Source: an uncultured Jannaschia sp.
Lineage (GTDB): Bacteria > Pseudomonadota > Alphaproteobacteria > Rhodobacterales > Rhodobacteraceae
DNA length: 5,956 nucleotides
Reading direction: 5' to 3'
Assembly: GCA_937916365.1 (NCBI GenBank)
Contig: CALFSY010000171.1
Span: 1 to 5,956 of the forward strand
The position numbers were made by a program, and so were the translations under genes. Under the pieces are notes generated by a model. It saw only the letters and a program-made list of their open reading frames with translations, did not search any database and had not been told where the DNA came from. This document shows positions 1-5,956 of the stretch, piece after piece. How positions within the stretch are numbered: the first letter of the stretch is position 1; each line of letters starts with the position of its first letter.

Positions 1-101
1 GCCTGTTGCCACTGTGCCAGGCAACAGGGTGTTGGGAAATGGGGGAAATCTTAATACCGCAGAATACTAACCGGTGGGTCCAACGTTGCGGCCCAATCCT
101 G
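1..101. other. Non-coding left edge
   Basis: Apart from the stem-loop I see no supported gene here. On the plus strand all three frames run in open from the left edge, and two of them close within 70 bases. The tail of an upstream rightward gene ending at 70 (last codons GAA TAC TAA) therefore cannot be excluded. Such a tail would be too short to identify. Confidence 0.4.
2..28. terminator. Stem-loop at window edge, possible terminator of the leftward gene
   Basis: A perfect 9-bp inverted repeat, CCTGTTGCC (2-10) and GGCAACAGG (20-28), flanks a 9-base loop. It lies about 75 bases beyond the stop of the leftward pentapeptide gene, a reasonable place for its terminator. On the plus strand no T-run follows, so it is not a good rightward terminator. 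On the minus strand any U-tract would lie left of position 1 and cannot be seen. It could instead belong to an upstream gene. Confidence 0.4.
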
Positions 102-1598
102 CTAAGGGGTGTGAAATTCGGAATTACGGGTATCAAATGGATTATAGTCCAAGGGTTCTAACGCCCAGTGATCCACCGGCGGCCAATCGGGCAAGGCGGG
201 GTTACGGGCGCGCAGTGTTTCATACGCCCCCCGCACCGACCCATCGGCAAACATGTCTTGCCAAAAGGGCAATAAATGCTCCAACGTTGCAGTATCCACC
301 AAGCGGAGCGCCGCGCCGTGAAGATTAGCATCGGCCAAGATTGTGCGATCATCCATCTGCACCAACCCAAGGTCTGCGCCTTGCAGGTCTGCGTCCGGTA
401 GGATTGCGCCTATCAAGTCTGCATTATCTAAATCTGCCCCTTGCATCTGTGCTTGGTCTAAATTTGCCCCGTCTAACCGCGCCCTTGATAAATCCACACC
501 AACTAACTGTGCACCAACCAAATCGGCATTGCGCAGGTCAGCGTTGGATAAATCCGGCGGGGTCAGCGCGGCGATTTGCGCGGCACGATACGCGCGCCAA
601 TTCGCCAAAAACTCTCTATCCAGACGTGCGAAATGTGTGTCACAATATTCCCGCACATCGGCGCGATTGTTGTTGCACCATGCCGCACGCGCCACGGTTT
701 GCGCGGTGGAAATATCCCCGCGCCAATGGATATAATGCCCACACACCGCCATGTGGTATTGCGCGCGATCGCACCACCCGATGCGATAGGTTTGCATCGC
801 GGCGTCATAATCCAACTGATCGGGGGGTAAGGTGGCGGCGATCAGGCCATTTAGGTTGATGGGGGATAGATGGGTCCAAAATCCGCCTATTTCGGCGTTG
901 GGGCCTAGGTTTCTGACATCCCCAATTTCTGTTTTAACGAGGCTAAAAAAACCGGTCGCCGCAAATGCAACCACCATGGCGATTATATATGCCCGTTCCC
1001 ATGTTGCTTTGCCTTGTTGTTTCGGCGGGGCGCCTTTGGTGCGCACGGCCTCTTTCATCACAGCCCAGCTCATGATGCCGGTATGGGTGGCGATAAAAAA
1101 ACATATCAACAGGCCAAGCGACAGCAGCTCGGCATGGGCGGGCCAACTGCGGGTCCAGAACATAGCCAACACAATGGGCCCGGCCAGCCACACCAACAGT
1201 AACGTGATCGCCGCCGCCAGGCCATCCAAACGCCGGTTGCGTGTGGCCCCATCGCCGCGTTGGCGCAAGATAAAATCGTTCAACAGCCAGGGTTTGATTT
1301 CTTCCTCAAACGGTTTGCCGTTGATGTGCGACGGCGATGCGCACAACGCATCGGCCAATTTGCGCACCGTCAGGTGCAGATATACATACAGCGCCGTGCC
1401 CAGGACCGGCGCAAAGATAAAAAACGAAAACGTGGGGATCGACACGCCCACCAGCGGCAGGGTGGTTTCGCGCGCGTCGATAAAAAAATCCGCGTGGTCA
1501 ACCCCCAATAAGGTGATCGTGACAAAGGCCAGATACGCCAACAGGCCCAACCAACCGGCCCGTCCAACATTGGTTAAATCATGAATACGCGATAACAT
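102..1598 (-). CDS. Five-helix membrane protein with C-terminal pentapeptide repeats
   Basis: This 498-residue protein has three visible parts. First come five hydrophobic helices, at about residues 14-33, 52-76, 126-147, 157-180 and 203-222. Next is a soluble segment (about 223-345) with four cysteines, C276, C286, C308 and C319. Last is a pentapeptide-repeat stretch (about 348-432) of A(D/N)Lxx units, followed by an acidic tail. Such repeats fold into a right-handed beta-helix and usually serve as a binding scaffold; I know of no enzymatic role. Basic residues cluster in the N-terminus and in the loops at 77-125 and 181-202. By the positive-inside rule the N-terminus is cytoplasmic and everything after helix 5 is periplasmic. 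The start is supported by AAAGG (minus strand, 1608-1612) 9 bases upstream. It is transcribed away from the sec genes. Its substrate or partner is unknown. Confidence 0.9.
   Translation of the reverse strand: MLSRIHDLTNVGRAGWLGLLAYLAFVTITLLGVDHADFFIDARETTLPLVGVSIPTFSFFIFAPVLGTALYVYLHLTVRKLADALCASPSHINGKPFEEEIKPWLLNDFILRQRGDGATRNRRLDGLAAAITLLLVWLAGPIVLAMFWTRSWPAHAELLSLGLLICFFIATHTGIMSWAVMKEAVRTKGAPPKQQGKATWERAYIIAMVVAFAATGFFSLVKTEIGDVRNLGPNAEIGGFWTHLSPINLNGLIAATLPPDQLDYDAAMQTYRIGWCDRAQYHMAVCGHYIHWRGDISTAQTVARAAWCNNNRADVREYCDTHFARLDREFLANWRAYRAAQIAALTPPDLSNADLRNADLVGAQLVGVDLSRARLDGANLDQAQMQGADLDNADLIGAILPDADLQGADLGLVQMDDRTILADANLHGAALRLVDTATLEHLLPFWQDMFADGSVRGAYETLRARNPALPDWPPVDHWALEPLDYNPFDTRNSEFHTP
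303..557 (-). repeat. Pentapeptide-repeat coding block
   Basis: This block encodes about 17 consecutive five-residue units (residues 348-432), for example NADLR, NADLV, GANLD, GADLD, NADLI and GADLG. Leu/Met sits at the central position and Ala before it. At DNA level this shows on the plus strand as recurring AAATCTGCCCC or AAATTTGCCCC-like 15-base periods. The pattern loosens at residues 411-421 (around MDDRT), a loop-like break before the last coils. Such breaks are common in this family. Confidence 0.85.
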
Positions 1599-1632
1599 TA
1601 TTTAATACCTTTGTGCGGCCGCGCCCCCGTCA

Positions 1633-1706
1633 TCACACATTCCCATCGCGTGCGATTGTGGAATTGGGGGAATAGGCGTTAATGAATTTTACAATCGAAT
1701 GTGTGA
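1633..1706. repeat. Nested inverted repeats in the divergent promoter region
   Basis: TCACACATTC (1633-1642) and GAATGTGTGA (1697-1706) are perfect 10-bp inverted copies. Inside them CGATTGT (1653-1659) pairs with ACAATCG (1691-1697), sharing one base with the outer arm. As RNA this would give two stacked stems with an asymmetric bulge. As DNA it would place matching half-sites near the two divergent promoters. The repeats are read directly from the sequence; their function is inference. Confidence 0.5.
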
Positions 1707-1747
1707 CACACTAACGCGTTTTTGCCCGTCTGCCAACCTCTGGCCAA

Positions 1748-1789
1748 ACGGGTGCGCGCCATACCTTGCCTTTGTGCAAATGCACCCGT
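1748..1789 (+). repeat. Inverted repeat in the probable yajC leader
   Basis: ACGGGTGC (1748-1755) and GCACCCGT (1782-1789) are perfect 8-bp inverted copies. The second arm overlaps the short palindrome GTGCA-AA-TGCAC (1774-1785), so two mutually exclusive folds are possible. The element ends 22 bases before the yajC ribosome-binding site. If the transcript starts upstream it would form a leader hairpin. No known riboswitch class is recognised. Confidence 0.4.
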
Positions 1790-1811
1790 AGAAAGCGGCA
1801 AGTTTGCCCGC

Positions 1812-1817
1812 AAAGGA
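1812..1817 (+). promoter_or_regulatory. Ribosome-binding site of yajC
   Basis: AAAGGA lies 9 bases before the ATG at 1827. It fixes the start there, and not at an in-frame TTG at 1722, which would add 35 residues unlike YajC. Confidence 0.7.
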
Positions 1818-1826
1818 TGCCGCCCG

Positions 1827-2111
1827 ATGGAAAGTTTCGCACAGTTTATTCCCCTGATCCTGATCTTTGTTATCATGTATTTCCTGCTGATCCGTCCGCA
1901 GCAGAAAAAGGTAAAGGAACATCAGGCCATGGTGGCCGCCCTACGCCGGGGGGATGAAGTGGTCACCCAAGGCGGATTGATCGGTAAAATCACCAAGGTA
2001 AAAGATGACACAGAGGTCGAGGTTGAATTGGCCGAGGGCACAAAGGTGCGTGTGGTGCGGGCAACCATTGCGCAGGTCCGGTCAAAAACCGAACCGGTCA
2101 ACACTGCATGA
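1827..2111 (+). CDS. yajC: Preprotein translocase subunit YajC
   Basis: This 94-residue single-pass inner-membrane protein associates with SecD and SecF in the accessory complex of the SecYEG translocon. It has one N-terminal hydrophobic helix (about residues 7-22). The family signature FLLIRPQQKK follows at 19-28, then the conserved stretch with GDEVVTQGGLIGKI (42-55), which forms a small cytoplasmic domain. Length is normal for the family. The start at 1827 gives the standard N-terminus (MESFAQFIPL) and has a good ribosome-binding site; in-frame codons upstream do not look like YajC. It is the first gene of the rightward cluster, 55 bases before secD with no terminator between them. YajC itself is dispensable in E. 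coli and its exact role is not settled. Confidence 0.95.
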   Translation: MESFAQFIPLILIFVIMYFLLIRPQQKKVKEHQAMVAALRRGDEVVTQGGLIGKITKVKDDTEVEVELAEGTKVRVVRATIAQVRSKTEPVNTA

Positions 2112-2166
2112 CAGGGGCGTTCCTATACACACCAATTTTGCCTAATTGTCGTTTTACGGGGCGCTG

Positions 2167-3834
2167 ATGCTGCAAATACCGCTTTGGAATCGGGTGTTGA
2201 TCGTGGGCGTGGTGGCATCTGCGGTGTGGTTTGCAGCGCCCAATCTGTTTTACGAACGGGTGGAACGACACAACGACGCAGTTGCCGAAATCGACGCCAC
2301 CGGCGTAACGACCGATGCATTGGCCGCCGATCGTGCGGGATGGCCCGGGTTTTTGCCCACAACGTTGGTGAATTTGGGGCTTGACCTGCGCGGCGGGGCC
2401 CATTTGTTGGCCGAGGTGCGCGTGGAAGATGTGCACGAGGCGCGGATGGATGCGCTGTGGCCTGATGTGCGCGATGCGCTGCGCAATCTGCGGTCGGACA
2501 TTGGCACCATCAGACGCCAAGATGCCGCCCCTGATGAATTGCGCGTGCGTGTCAGCCAACCCGCGGGCATGGCCGCCGCTGTGACCGCGGTGCGCGATTT
2601 GGCGCAGCCCGTTGTCAGCATCACGGGCATCGGATCCCCAACACTTGACGCGCGGGCAGAAAACGATGTGTTGATTGTAACGTTGTCCGAGGCTGAACGT
2701 CGCGCAACTGATGACCGCACGATGCGGCAGTCGGTTGAAATTGTGCGCCGCAGGGTAGACGAAGCCGGCACGCGCGAGCCCACGATCCAACGCCAAGGCA
2801 CGGATCGGATTGTGATACAGGTGCCTGGTGTGGGATCTGCGCAAGAATTGAAAGATTTAATTGGCACCACCGCCCGCCTGACCTTTCACCCCGTGGTCTC
2901 TACAACCACCGACCAGCAGGCACAGGTGGATGCGCGCCAACTGTTGCTGCCATCAATGGAGGACGAGGGTCTTTTTTACATCCTTGAACGCACACCCGTG
3001 GTCACGGGCGATGATTTGGTTGATAGCCAGCCCGCGTTTGATGGACAAACCGGTGAACCGGCGGTGACATTTCGGTTTAATCCCAACGGCGCGCGGTTGT
3101 TTGGCGATTATACCGCCGCCAATGTTGGGGCGCCTTTTGCCATCGTTTTGGATGCAGAGGTGATTTCAGCCCCTGTAATTCGCCAACCAATCACCGGTGG
3201 GTCCGGCCAGATCACCGGTAATTTCACCGTCGATGCGTCAACCGAACTGGCGGTGTTGTTACGCGCTGGGGCATTGCCCGCCGAAATGGTATTTTTAGAG
3301 GAACGCACGATTGGCCCCGAATTGGGCGCCGACAGCATCATTGCAGGGGAACGCGCCGCATTGGTGGCATTCGGGGCCGTGTTGGCCTTTATGATCCTTA
3401 GTTACGGGTTATTCGGCATTTTTGCGTCCGTCGCGTTGGTCTTAAATGTGGTATTGATCTTTGGTGTTCTAAGCCTGATCGGGGCCACGTTAACATTACC
3501 AGGCATTGCAGGGATCGTTTTAACCATTGGTATGGCTGTGGATGCAAACGTGCTGGTTTTTGAACGGATCCGTGAAGAGCTGAAAACCGCAAAGGGCCCG
3601 GCGCGTGCCATTTCGTTAGGATATGAACGCGCGCTTAGCGCGATTATTGATGCGAATTTAACGACCTTTATCATTGCAACGATTTTATTTGTATTGGGGT
3701 CGGGCCCTGTGCGTGGGTTTTCCGTAACTTTGGGCATTGGCATTGTTACCTCGGTCTTTACGGCAATTTATGTGACGCGGTTGATGATTGTGGTCTGGTT
3801 CGACCTGCGCCGTCCCAAAACGATTGAGGTTTAA
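2167..3834 (+). CDS. secD: Protein translocase subunit SecD
   Basis: SecD works with SecF in the inner membrane. It uses the proton-motive force to help complete export of proteins through SecYEG. The 555-residue product has the expected order. Helix 1 is at about 8-24, followed by the conserved GLDLRGG motif (71-77). A large periplasmic domain runs to about 390, and five more helices lie between about 393 and 541. The helix-4 motif GMAVDANVLVFERIREE (455-471) carries the conserved aspartate, D459, linked in homologues to proton transfer. The ATG at 2167 gives the usual alphaproteobacterial start (MLQIPLWNRV). A TTG at 2146 is in frame but has no ribosome-binding site, and even the ATG has only a weak one (ACGGGG, 2156-2161). 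The stop lies one base before secF, so translation is probably coupled. Nothing essential is missing. Confidence 0.96.
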   Translation: MLQIPLWNRVLIVGVVASAVWFAAPNLFYERVERHNDAVAEIDATGVTTDALAADRAGWPGFLPTTLVNLGLDLRGGAHLLAEVRVEDVHEARMDALWPDVRDALRNLRSDIGTIRRQDAAPDELRVRVSQPAGMAAAVTAVRDLAQPVVSITGIGSPTLDARAENDVLIVTLSEAERRATDDRTMRQSVEIVRRRVDEAGTREPTIQRQGTDRIVIQVPGVGSAQELKDLIGTTARLTFHPVVSTTTDQQAQVDARQLLLPSMEDEGLFYILERTPVVTGDDLVDSQPAFDGQTGEPAVTFRFNPNGARLFGDYTAANVGAPFAIVLDAEVISAPVIRQPITGGSGQITGNFTVDASTELAVLLRAGALPAEMVFLEERTIGPELGADSIIAGERAALVAFGAVLAFMILSYGLFGIFASVALVLNVVLIFGVLSLIGATLTLPGIAGIVLTIGMAVDANVLVFERIREELKTAKGPARAISLGYERALSAIIDANLTTFIIATILFVLGSGPVRGFSVTLGIGIVTSVFTAIYVTRLMIVVWFDLRRPKTIEV

Positions 3835-3835
3835 G

Positions 3836-4804
3836 ATGCGTTTGCGCCTGGTGCCGCAACAAACAAATTTTGATTTTTTCCGCTATGCCCGTGTGACGCT
3901 TGGCGCGTCTGTGGTGGCGATGGTTTTGTCGTTGGGTATCTGGGCCACGATAGGGTTGAATTTCGGAATTGATTTTTTGGGCGGCACCACGATCCGCGCC
4001 GAATCCTCCACGCCCGTGGATGTGGGGGAATATCGTAACGCGTTGTCGGCCTTGGATTTGGGCGATGTGTCAATTGCAGAGGTCTTTGATCCCGCCTTTG
4101 GGGCCGATCGCCATGTTGCCATGATCCGTATTCAGACGCAGGAAGGCCAAGAAGCCGTTACCCCCGAAACAGTGACTGCCGTGCAAACAGCATTACGTGA
4201 CGTTTACCCCGATATGACCTTTCCTAGTGTCGAATCGGTTGGGCCAAAGGTATCGGGCGAACTCATCGTCACAGCGTTGATAGCAGTGGTGGCATCGCTG
4301 GCCGCGATTTTAATCTATATCTGGTTGCGGTTTGAATGGCAGTTTTCGTTGGGTGCGGTGGCCGCGTTGATCCATGACATCACCCTAACGATTGGTGTGT
4401 TTTCCATTGTGCAAATTCGGTTTGATTTGGCAACGATTGCGGCGCTTTTAACGATCGTGGGCTATTCGATAAACGACACAGTGGTTATTTTTGATCGCCT
4501 ACGCGAAAATCTAATCAAATATAAACAACGCCCGTTGAAAGAGGTGATGAATCTATCTGCCAATGAAACGTTGGGCCGCACGTTGATGACCTCGGGCACC
4601 ACACTTTTGGCGCTTTTGGCATTGTTGATTTTGGGTGGTGATGTGATTCGGGGGTTTGTGTTCGCTATTTTTTGGGGCGTGATTGTGGGAACGTATTCTT
4701 CCATCTATGTGGCAAAAAATGTTGTGCTGATGATCGGTGTGAAACGCGATTGGTCAAAACCCAATACGCAAAGCGGCACCCAATTTTCGAAAACCGATGC
4801 CTGA
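3836..4804 (+). CDS. secF: Protein translocase subunit SecF
   Basis: SecF is the partner of SecD, and together they form the proton-driven motor that aids protein export. The product is 322 residues. Helix 1 is at about 20-38, followed by the family motif GLNFGIDFLGGT (40-51). A periplasmic domain runs to about 140, and five further helices end near 300. The helix-4 motif GYSINDTVVIFDRLREN (209-225) contains D214, and ETLGRTLMTSGTT (244-256) contains R248. From memory these match the functionally important D213 and R247 of E. coli SecF. The ATG at 3836 follows the secD stop by one base and has GAGG (3826-3829) at good spacing. In-frame codons further upstream lie inside secD and are not family-like. 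The last codons overlap the next gene. The polar C-terminal tail (about 303-322) is variable in this family. Confidence 0.96.
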   Translation: MRLRLVPQQTNFDFFRYARVTLGASVVAMVLSLGIWATIGLNFGIDFLGGTTIRAESSTPVDVGEYRNALSALDLGDVSIAEVFDPAFGADRHVAMIRIQTQEGQEAVTPETVTAVQTALRDVYPDMTFPSVESVGPKVSGELIVTALIAVVASLAAILIYIWLRFEWQFSLGAVAALIHDITLTIGVFSIVQIRFDLATIAALLTIVGYSINDTVVIFDRLRENLIKYKQRPLKEVMNLSANETLGRTLMTSGTTLLALLALLILGGDVIRGFVFAIFWGVIVGTYSSIYVAKNVVLMIGVKRDWSKPNTQSGTQFSKTDA

Positions 4805-5552
4805 GGCATTGGCGGTGGCCTTAGCCCAGCCGGGGCTAATTTTCGTGGCGGGCGCATCGCTTTTGGCGGGGTTGGTATATGGATTTGCGGGGTTTGGCCC
4901 GGCGTTGATTTTTATGCCGTTGGCCACGATTTTTCTATCCCCCGCTGTGGCCATTGCCGGGCTTTCGATGTCGGCGTTGGCATCTCTTGTTACGATTGTC
5001 CCGGGGGCTTGGCGGGTGGCCGATAGGCGCACGGTGATTATTATGATCGCGGCGTGTGTAATTTTTACCCCCCTTGGGGTTGCCTTGCTACGCTTTGCAT
5101 CGGCCGATGCAATCCGCACAGGTGTATCTGTTTTAACGTTGGCCACCCTGGTGGTGTTGTTAGCGGGATGGCGCGTGCCTTTGCAAAGCGGATGGCCCAT
5201 GCGCGCCGGGGTGGGGGCGCTGGCCGGCATCACCGGTGGATCAACCGGGATCAATGGGCCACCGGTTATTTTGTTCAATCTTGGGGCGGATCAACCGGTG
5301 GCGGTGACCCGTGGTAATCTGGCCGTGTTTTTGACCCTGACATCGCTAAGTTTTCTACCGCAATTATGGCTTCAGGGTCTGTTGCAACCTCTGGCAATTT
5401 GGATTGGTGTTTTGCTTTTGGTTCCTTATGGAATGGGAACGTTTCTGGGTGCACGCCTGTTTAACCCAGATTGGGCCAGTGGATATAAAGTCATGGCATA
5501 TCTATTGATTGGTGTGGCTGGGGTCGCCGGATTGCCAATTTGGGGTGGATAG
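4797..5552 (+). CDS. TauE/SafE (TSUP) family membrane permease
   Basis: This 251-residue, very hydrophobic protein has about eight predicted helices. It shows the two related glycine-rich motifs of the TauE/SafE family, one in each half: GLVYGFAGFGPALIF (25-39) and GITGGSTGINGPPVILF (144-160). Members move anions or small organosulfur compounds such as sulfite, sulfoacetate or taurine-derived products across the inner membrane. The substrate here cannot be read from the sequence and no sulfur-metabolism gene is nearby. The ATG at 4797 overlaps the end of secF by 8 bases and lacks a clear ribosome-binding site, so it would rely on coupling. A GTG at 4815 has GAGG (4803-4806) eight bases before it and is a real alternative start, six residues shorter. 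Length is typical of the family. Placement behind secF suggests co-transcription, not a role in secretion. Confidence 0.88.
   Translation: MPEALAVALAQPGLIFVAGASLLAGLVYGFAGFGPALIFMPLATIFLSPAVAIAGLSMSALASLVTIVPGAWRVADRRTVIIMIAACVIFTPLGVALLRFASADAIRTGVSVLTLATLVVLLAGWRVPLQSGWPMRAGVGALAGITGGSTGINGPPVILFNLGADQPVAVTRGNLAVFLTLTSLSFLPQLWLQGLLQPLAIWIGVLLLVPYGMGTFLGARLFNPDWASGYKVMAYLLIGVAGVAGLPIWGG
4803..4806 (+). promoter_or_regulatory. Possible ribosome-binding site for an internal GTG start of the permease gene
   Basis: GAGG lies across the secF stop codon, 8 bases before an in-frame GTG at 4815. The ATG at 4797 has no such purine-rich site upstream. This makes the permease start uncertain by six codons. 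Confidence 0.35.
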
Positions 5553-5579
5553 ATACCTACATGTCGGTTTGGAACGATC

Positions 5580-5936
5580 ATGCGCATACATGAGGCGCGT
5601 TTTGATGGCCTTTACCCGATTGATGGATACGGGCCCGGGTTTTTCCGGATCGGGGGCCAGATCATCAAAGGCCCCATATTGGTTTCATCCCATGGGATAA
5701 CGGGTTGGGGCGGGTATGATGATCGCGGATCGTTTCAAACTATTGTGGGGAATATAGATGTGTTGTTTTTGGGCACAGGGGCGCAAACGGCCCACCCGCC
5801 TAACGTTCTAAAACAATGGTTTGAAACTCACAACATAGGTGTTGAAGCCATGGCCACACCTGCGGCCTGTCGCACATATAATGTCTTGTTGGCCGAAAAT
5901 CGCCGCATAGGTGCCGCGTTGCTGCCGGTTGAATGA
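5580..5936 (+). CDS. Mth938-like domain protein (DUF498 / NDUFAF3-like)
   Basis: This 118-residue soluble protein has no signal peptide or membrane helix. It opens with MRIHEA, then a conserved IDGYGPGFFRIGG stretch (14-26). A central strand follows, NIDVLFLGTGAQ (58-69), and then the segment GVEAMATPAACRTYNVLLAENR (87-108), typical of Mth938-like proteins. Relatives include bacterial Xcc1710-type proteins and the mitochondrial complex I assembly factor NDUFAF3. No catalytic activity is established for the bacterial proteins. The start at 5580 gives the usual N-terminus and has a modest purine-rich site (GGAACG, 5571-5576). From memory this gene often directly follows secF in Rhodobacterales; here a permease gene stands between them. 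It starts 27 bases after the permease stop and is probably in the same transcript. Family assignment is firm; function is open. Confidence 0.9.
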   Translation: MRIHEARFDGLYPIDGYGPGFFRIGGQIIKGPILVSSHGITGWGGYDDRGSFQTIVGNIDVLFLGTGAQTAHPPNVLKQWFETHNIGVEAMATPAACRTYNVLLAENRRIGAALLPVE

Positions 5937-5956
5937 ACGCTCCGCACCAGCGAAAG
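5933..5956 (+). CDS. Possible start of a following gene, cut by the window edge
   Basis: An ATG at 5933 overlaps the preceding TGA stop as ATGA, a common coupling arrangement, and stays open for the eight codons left (MNAPHQRK). This is too short to name. In related genomes I would expect a cytochrome c maturation gene (ccmA) or a phytoene/squalene synthase-like gene near here, but these residues do not identify either. The overlap could be chance. Confidence 0.3.

Larger units (their letters stand above)
1599..1826. promoter_or_regulatory. Divergent intergenic region between the pentapeptide gene and yajC
   Basis: This 228-base gap separates two genes read in opposite directions, so it should hold both promoters. 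No strong consensus promoter stands out. A weak rightward candidate is TTGTGG (1656-1661) with TAATGA (1680-1685), separated by 18 bases. The region is unusually rich in inverted repeats. They include ATCGC-GT-GCGAT (1645-1656), GTGTG-A-CACAC (1701-1711), AACGCGTT (1713-1720) and GTGCA-AA-TGCAC (1774-1785), plus two longer-range pairs listed separately. These could be operators or RNA folds. The regulator is unknown. Confidence 0.5.

Noticed and set aside
70..81. ACCGGTGGGTCC at the left edge recurs inside secD near 3193
   Set aside because: It is only a 12-base match, the secD copy is coding, and there is no flanking structure to suggest an attachment site or mobile repeat.
832..1584. Long open frame of 250 codons on the plus strand
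   Set aside because: It is antisense to the pentapeptide membrane gene, its product looks low-complexity and basic with no family motif, and the minus-strand protein has clear helices and repeats.
2146..2166. TTG start that would lengthen SecD by seven residues
   Set aside because: No ribosome-binding site precedes it, and the ATG at 2167 gives the N-terminus usual for SecD in this group.
2098..2844. Open frame of 248 codons on the minus strand
   Set aside because: It lies opposite secD, is rich in His, Arg and Gln as shadow frames are, and shows no recognisable domain.
3628..3642. GC-rich inverted repeat CGCGC-TTA-GCGCG inside secD
   Set aside because: It is short, inside a conserved coding region, and explained by Arg/Ala codons; it has no T-run.
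4754..5278. Open frame of 174 codons on the minus strand
   Set aside because: It is antisense to the permease gene, which has clear TauE/SafE motifs; the antisense product is an Ala/Thr/Pro-rich shadow.
5235..5300. Direct repeat of GGATCAACCGG in the permease gene
   Set aside because: The two copies are read in different frames and encode different residues; an 11-base match in coding DNA with common codons is likely chance.

Overview
The window looks like a chromosomal segment of an alphaproteobacterium, most likely from the Rhodobacterales (Roseobacter-type) group. The pointers are the typical alphaproteobacterial form of YajC, separate secD and secF genes instead of a fusion, and a small Mth938-like protein just downstream. 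I recall that neighbourhood from Rhodobacterales genomes but could not check it here. Base composition is moderate, with heavy use of TTG for leucine, and it looks even throughout. I see no insertion sequence, integrase, tRNA, CRISPR array or phage gene.

Layout. Positions 1-101 are non-coding apart from a perfect 9-bp stem-loop at the very edge, which may end the leftward gene. Positions 102-1598 (minus strand) encode a five-helix membrane protein. It carries a four-cysteine domain and a C-terminal pentapeptide-repeat solenoid, both probably periplasmic. Positions 1599-1826 are a divergent intergenic region full of inverted repeats, and it must hold the start signals for both directions. From 1827 to the right edge all genes lie on the plus strand and are tightly packed: yajC, secD, secF, a TauE/SafE-type permease and an Mth938-like protein. 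A possible next gene starts in the last 24 bases.

How the genes work together. YajC, SecD and SecF form the accessory complex of the SecYEG translocon, which uses the proton gradient to help draw exported proteins through the inner membrane. The permease overlaps the end of secF by 8 bases, and the Mth938-like gene follows 27 bases later, so all five genes could share one transcript. The permease has no known part in Sec export. The Mth938 family includes a mitochondrial respiratory-complex assembly factor (NDUFAF3), so a membrane-biogenesis link is possible but unproven.

I found no convincing undescribed system. The best leads are the four-cysteine/pentapeptide membrane protein, the layered inverted repeats in the divergent region and yajC leader, and the permease placed inside a secretion operon.
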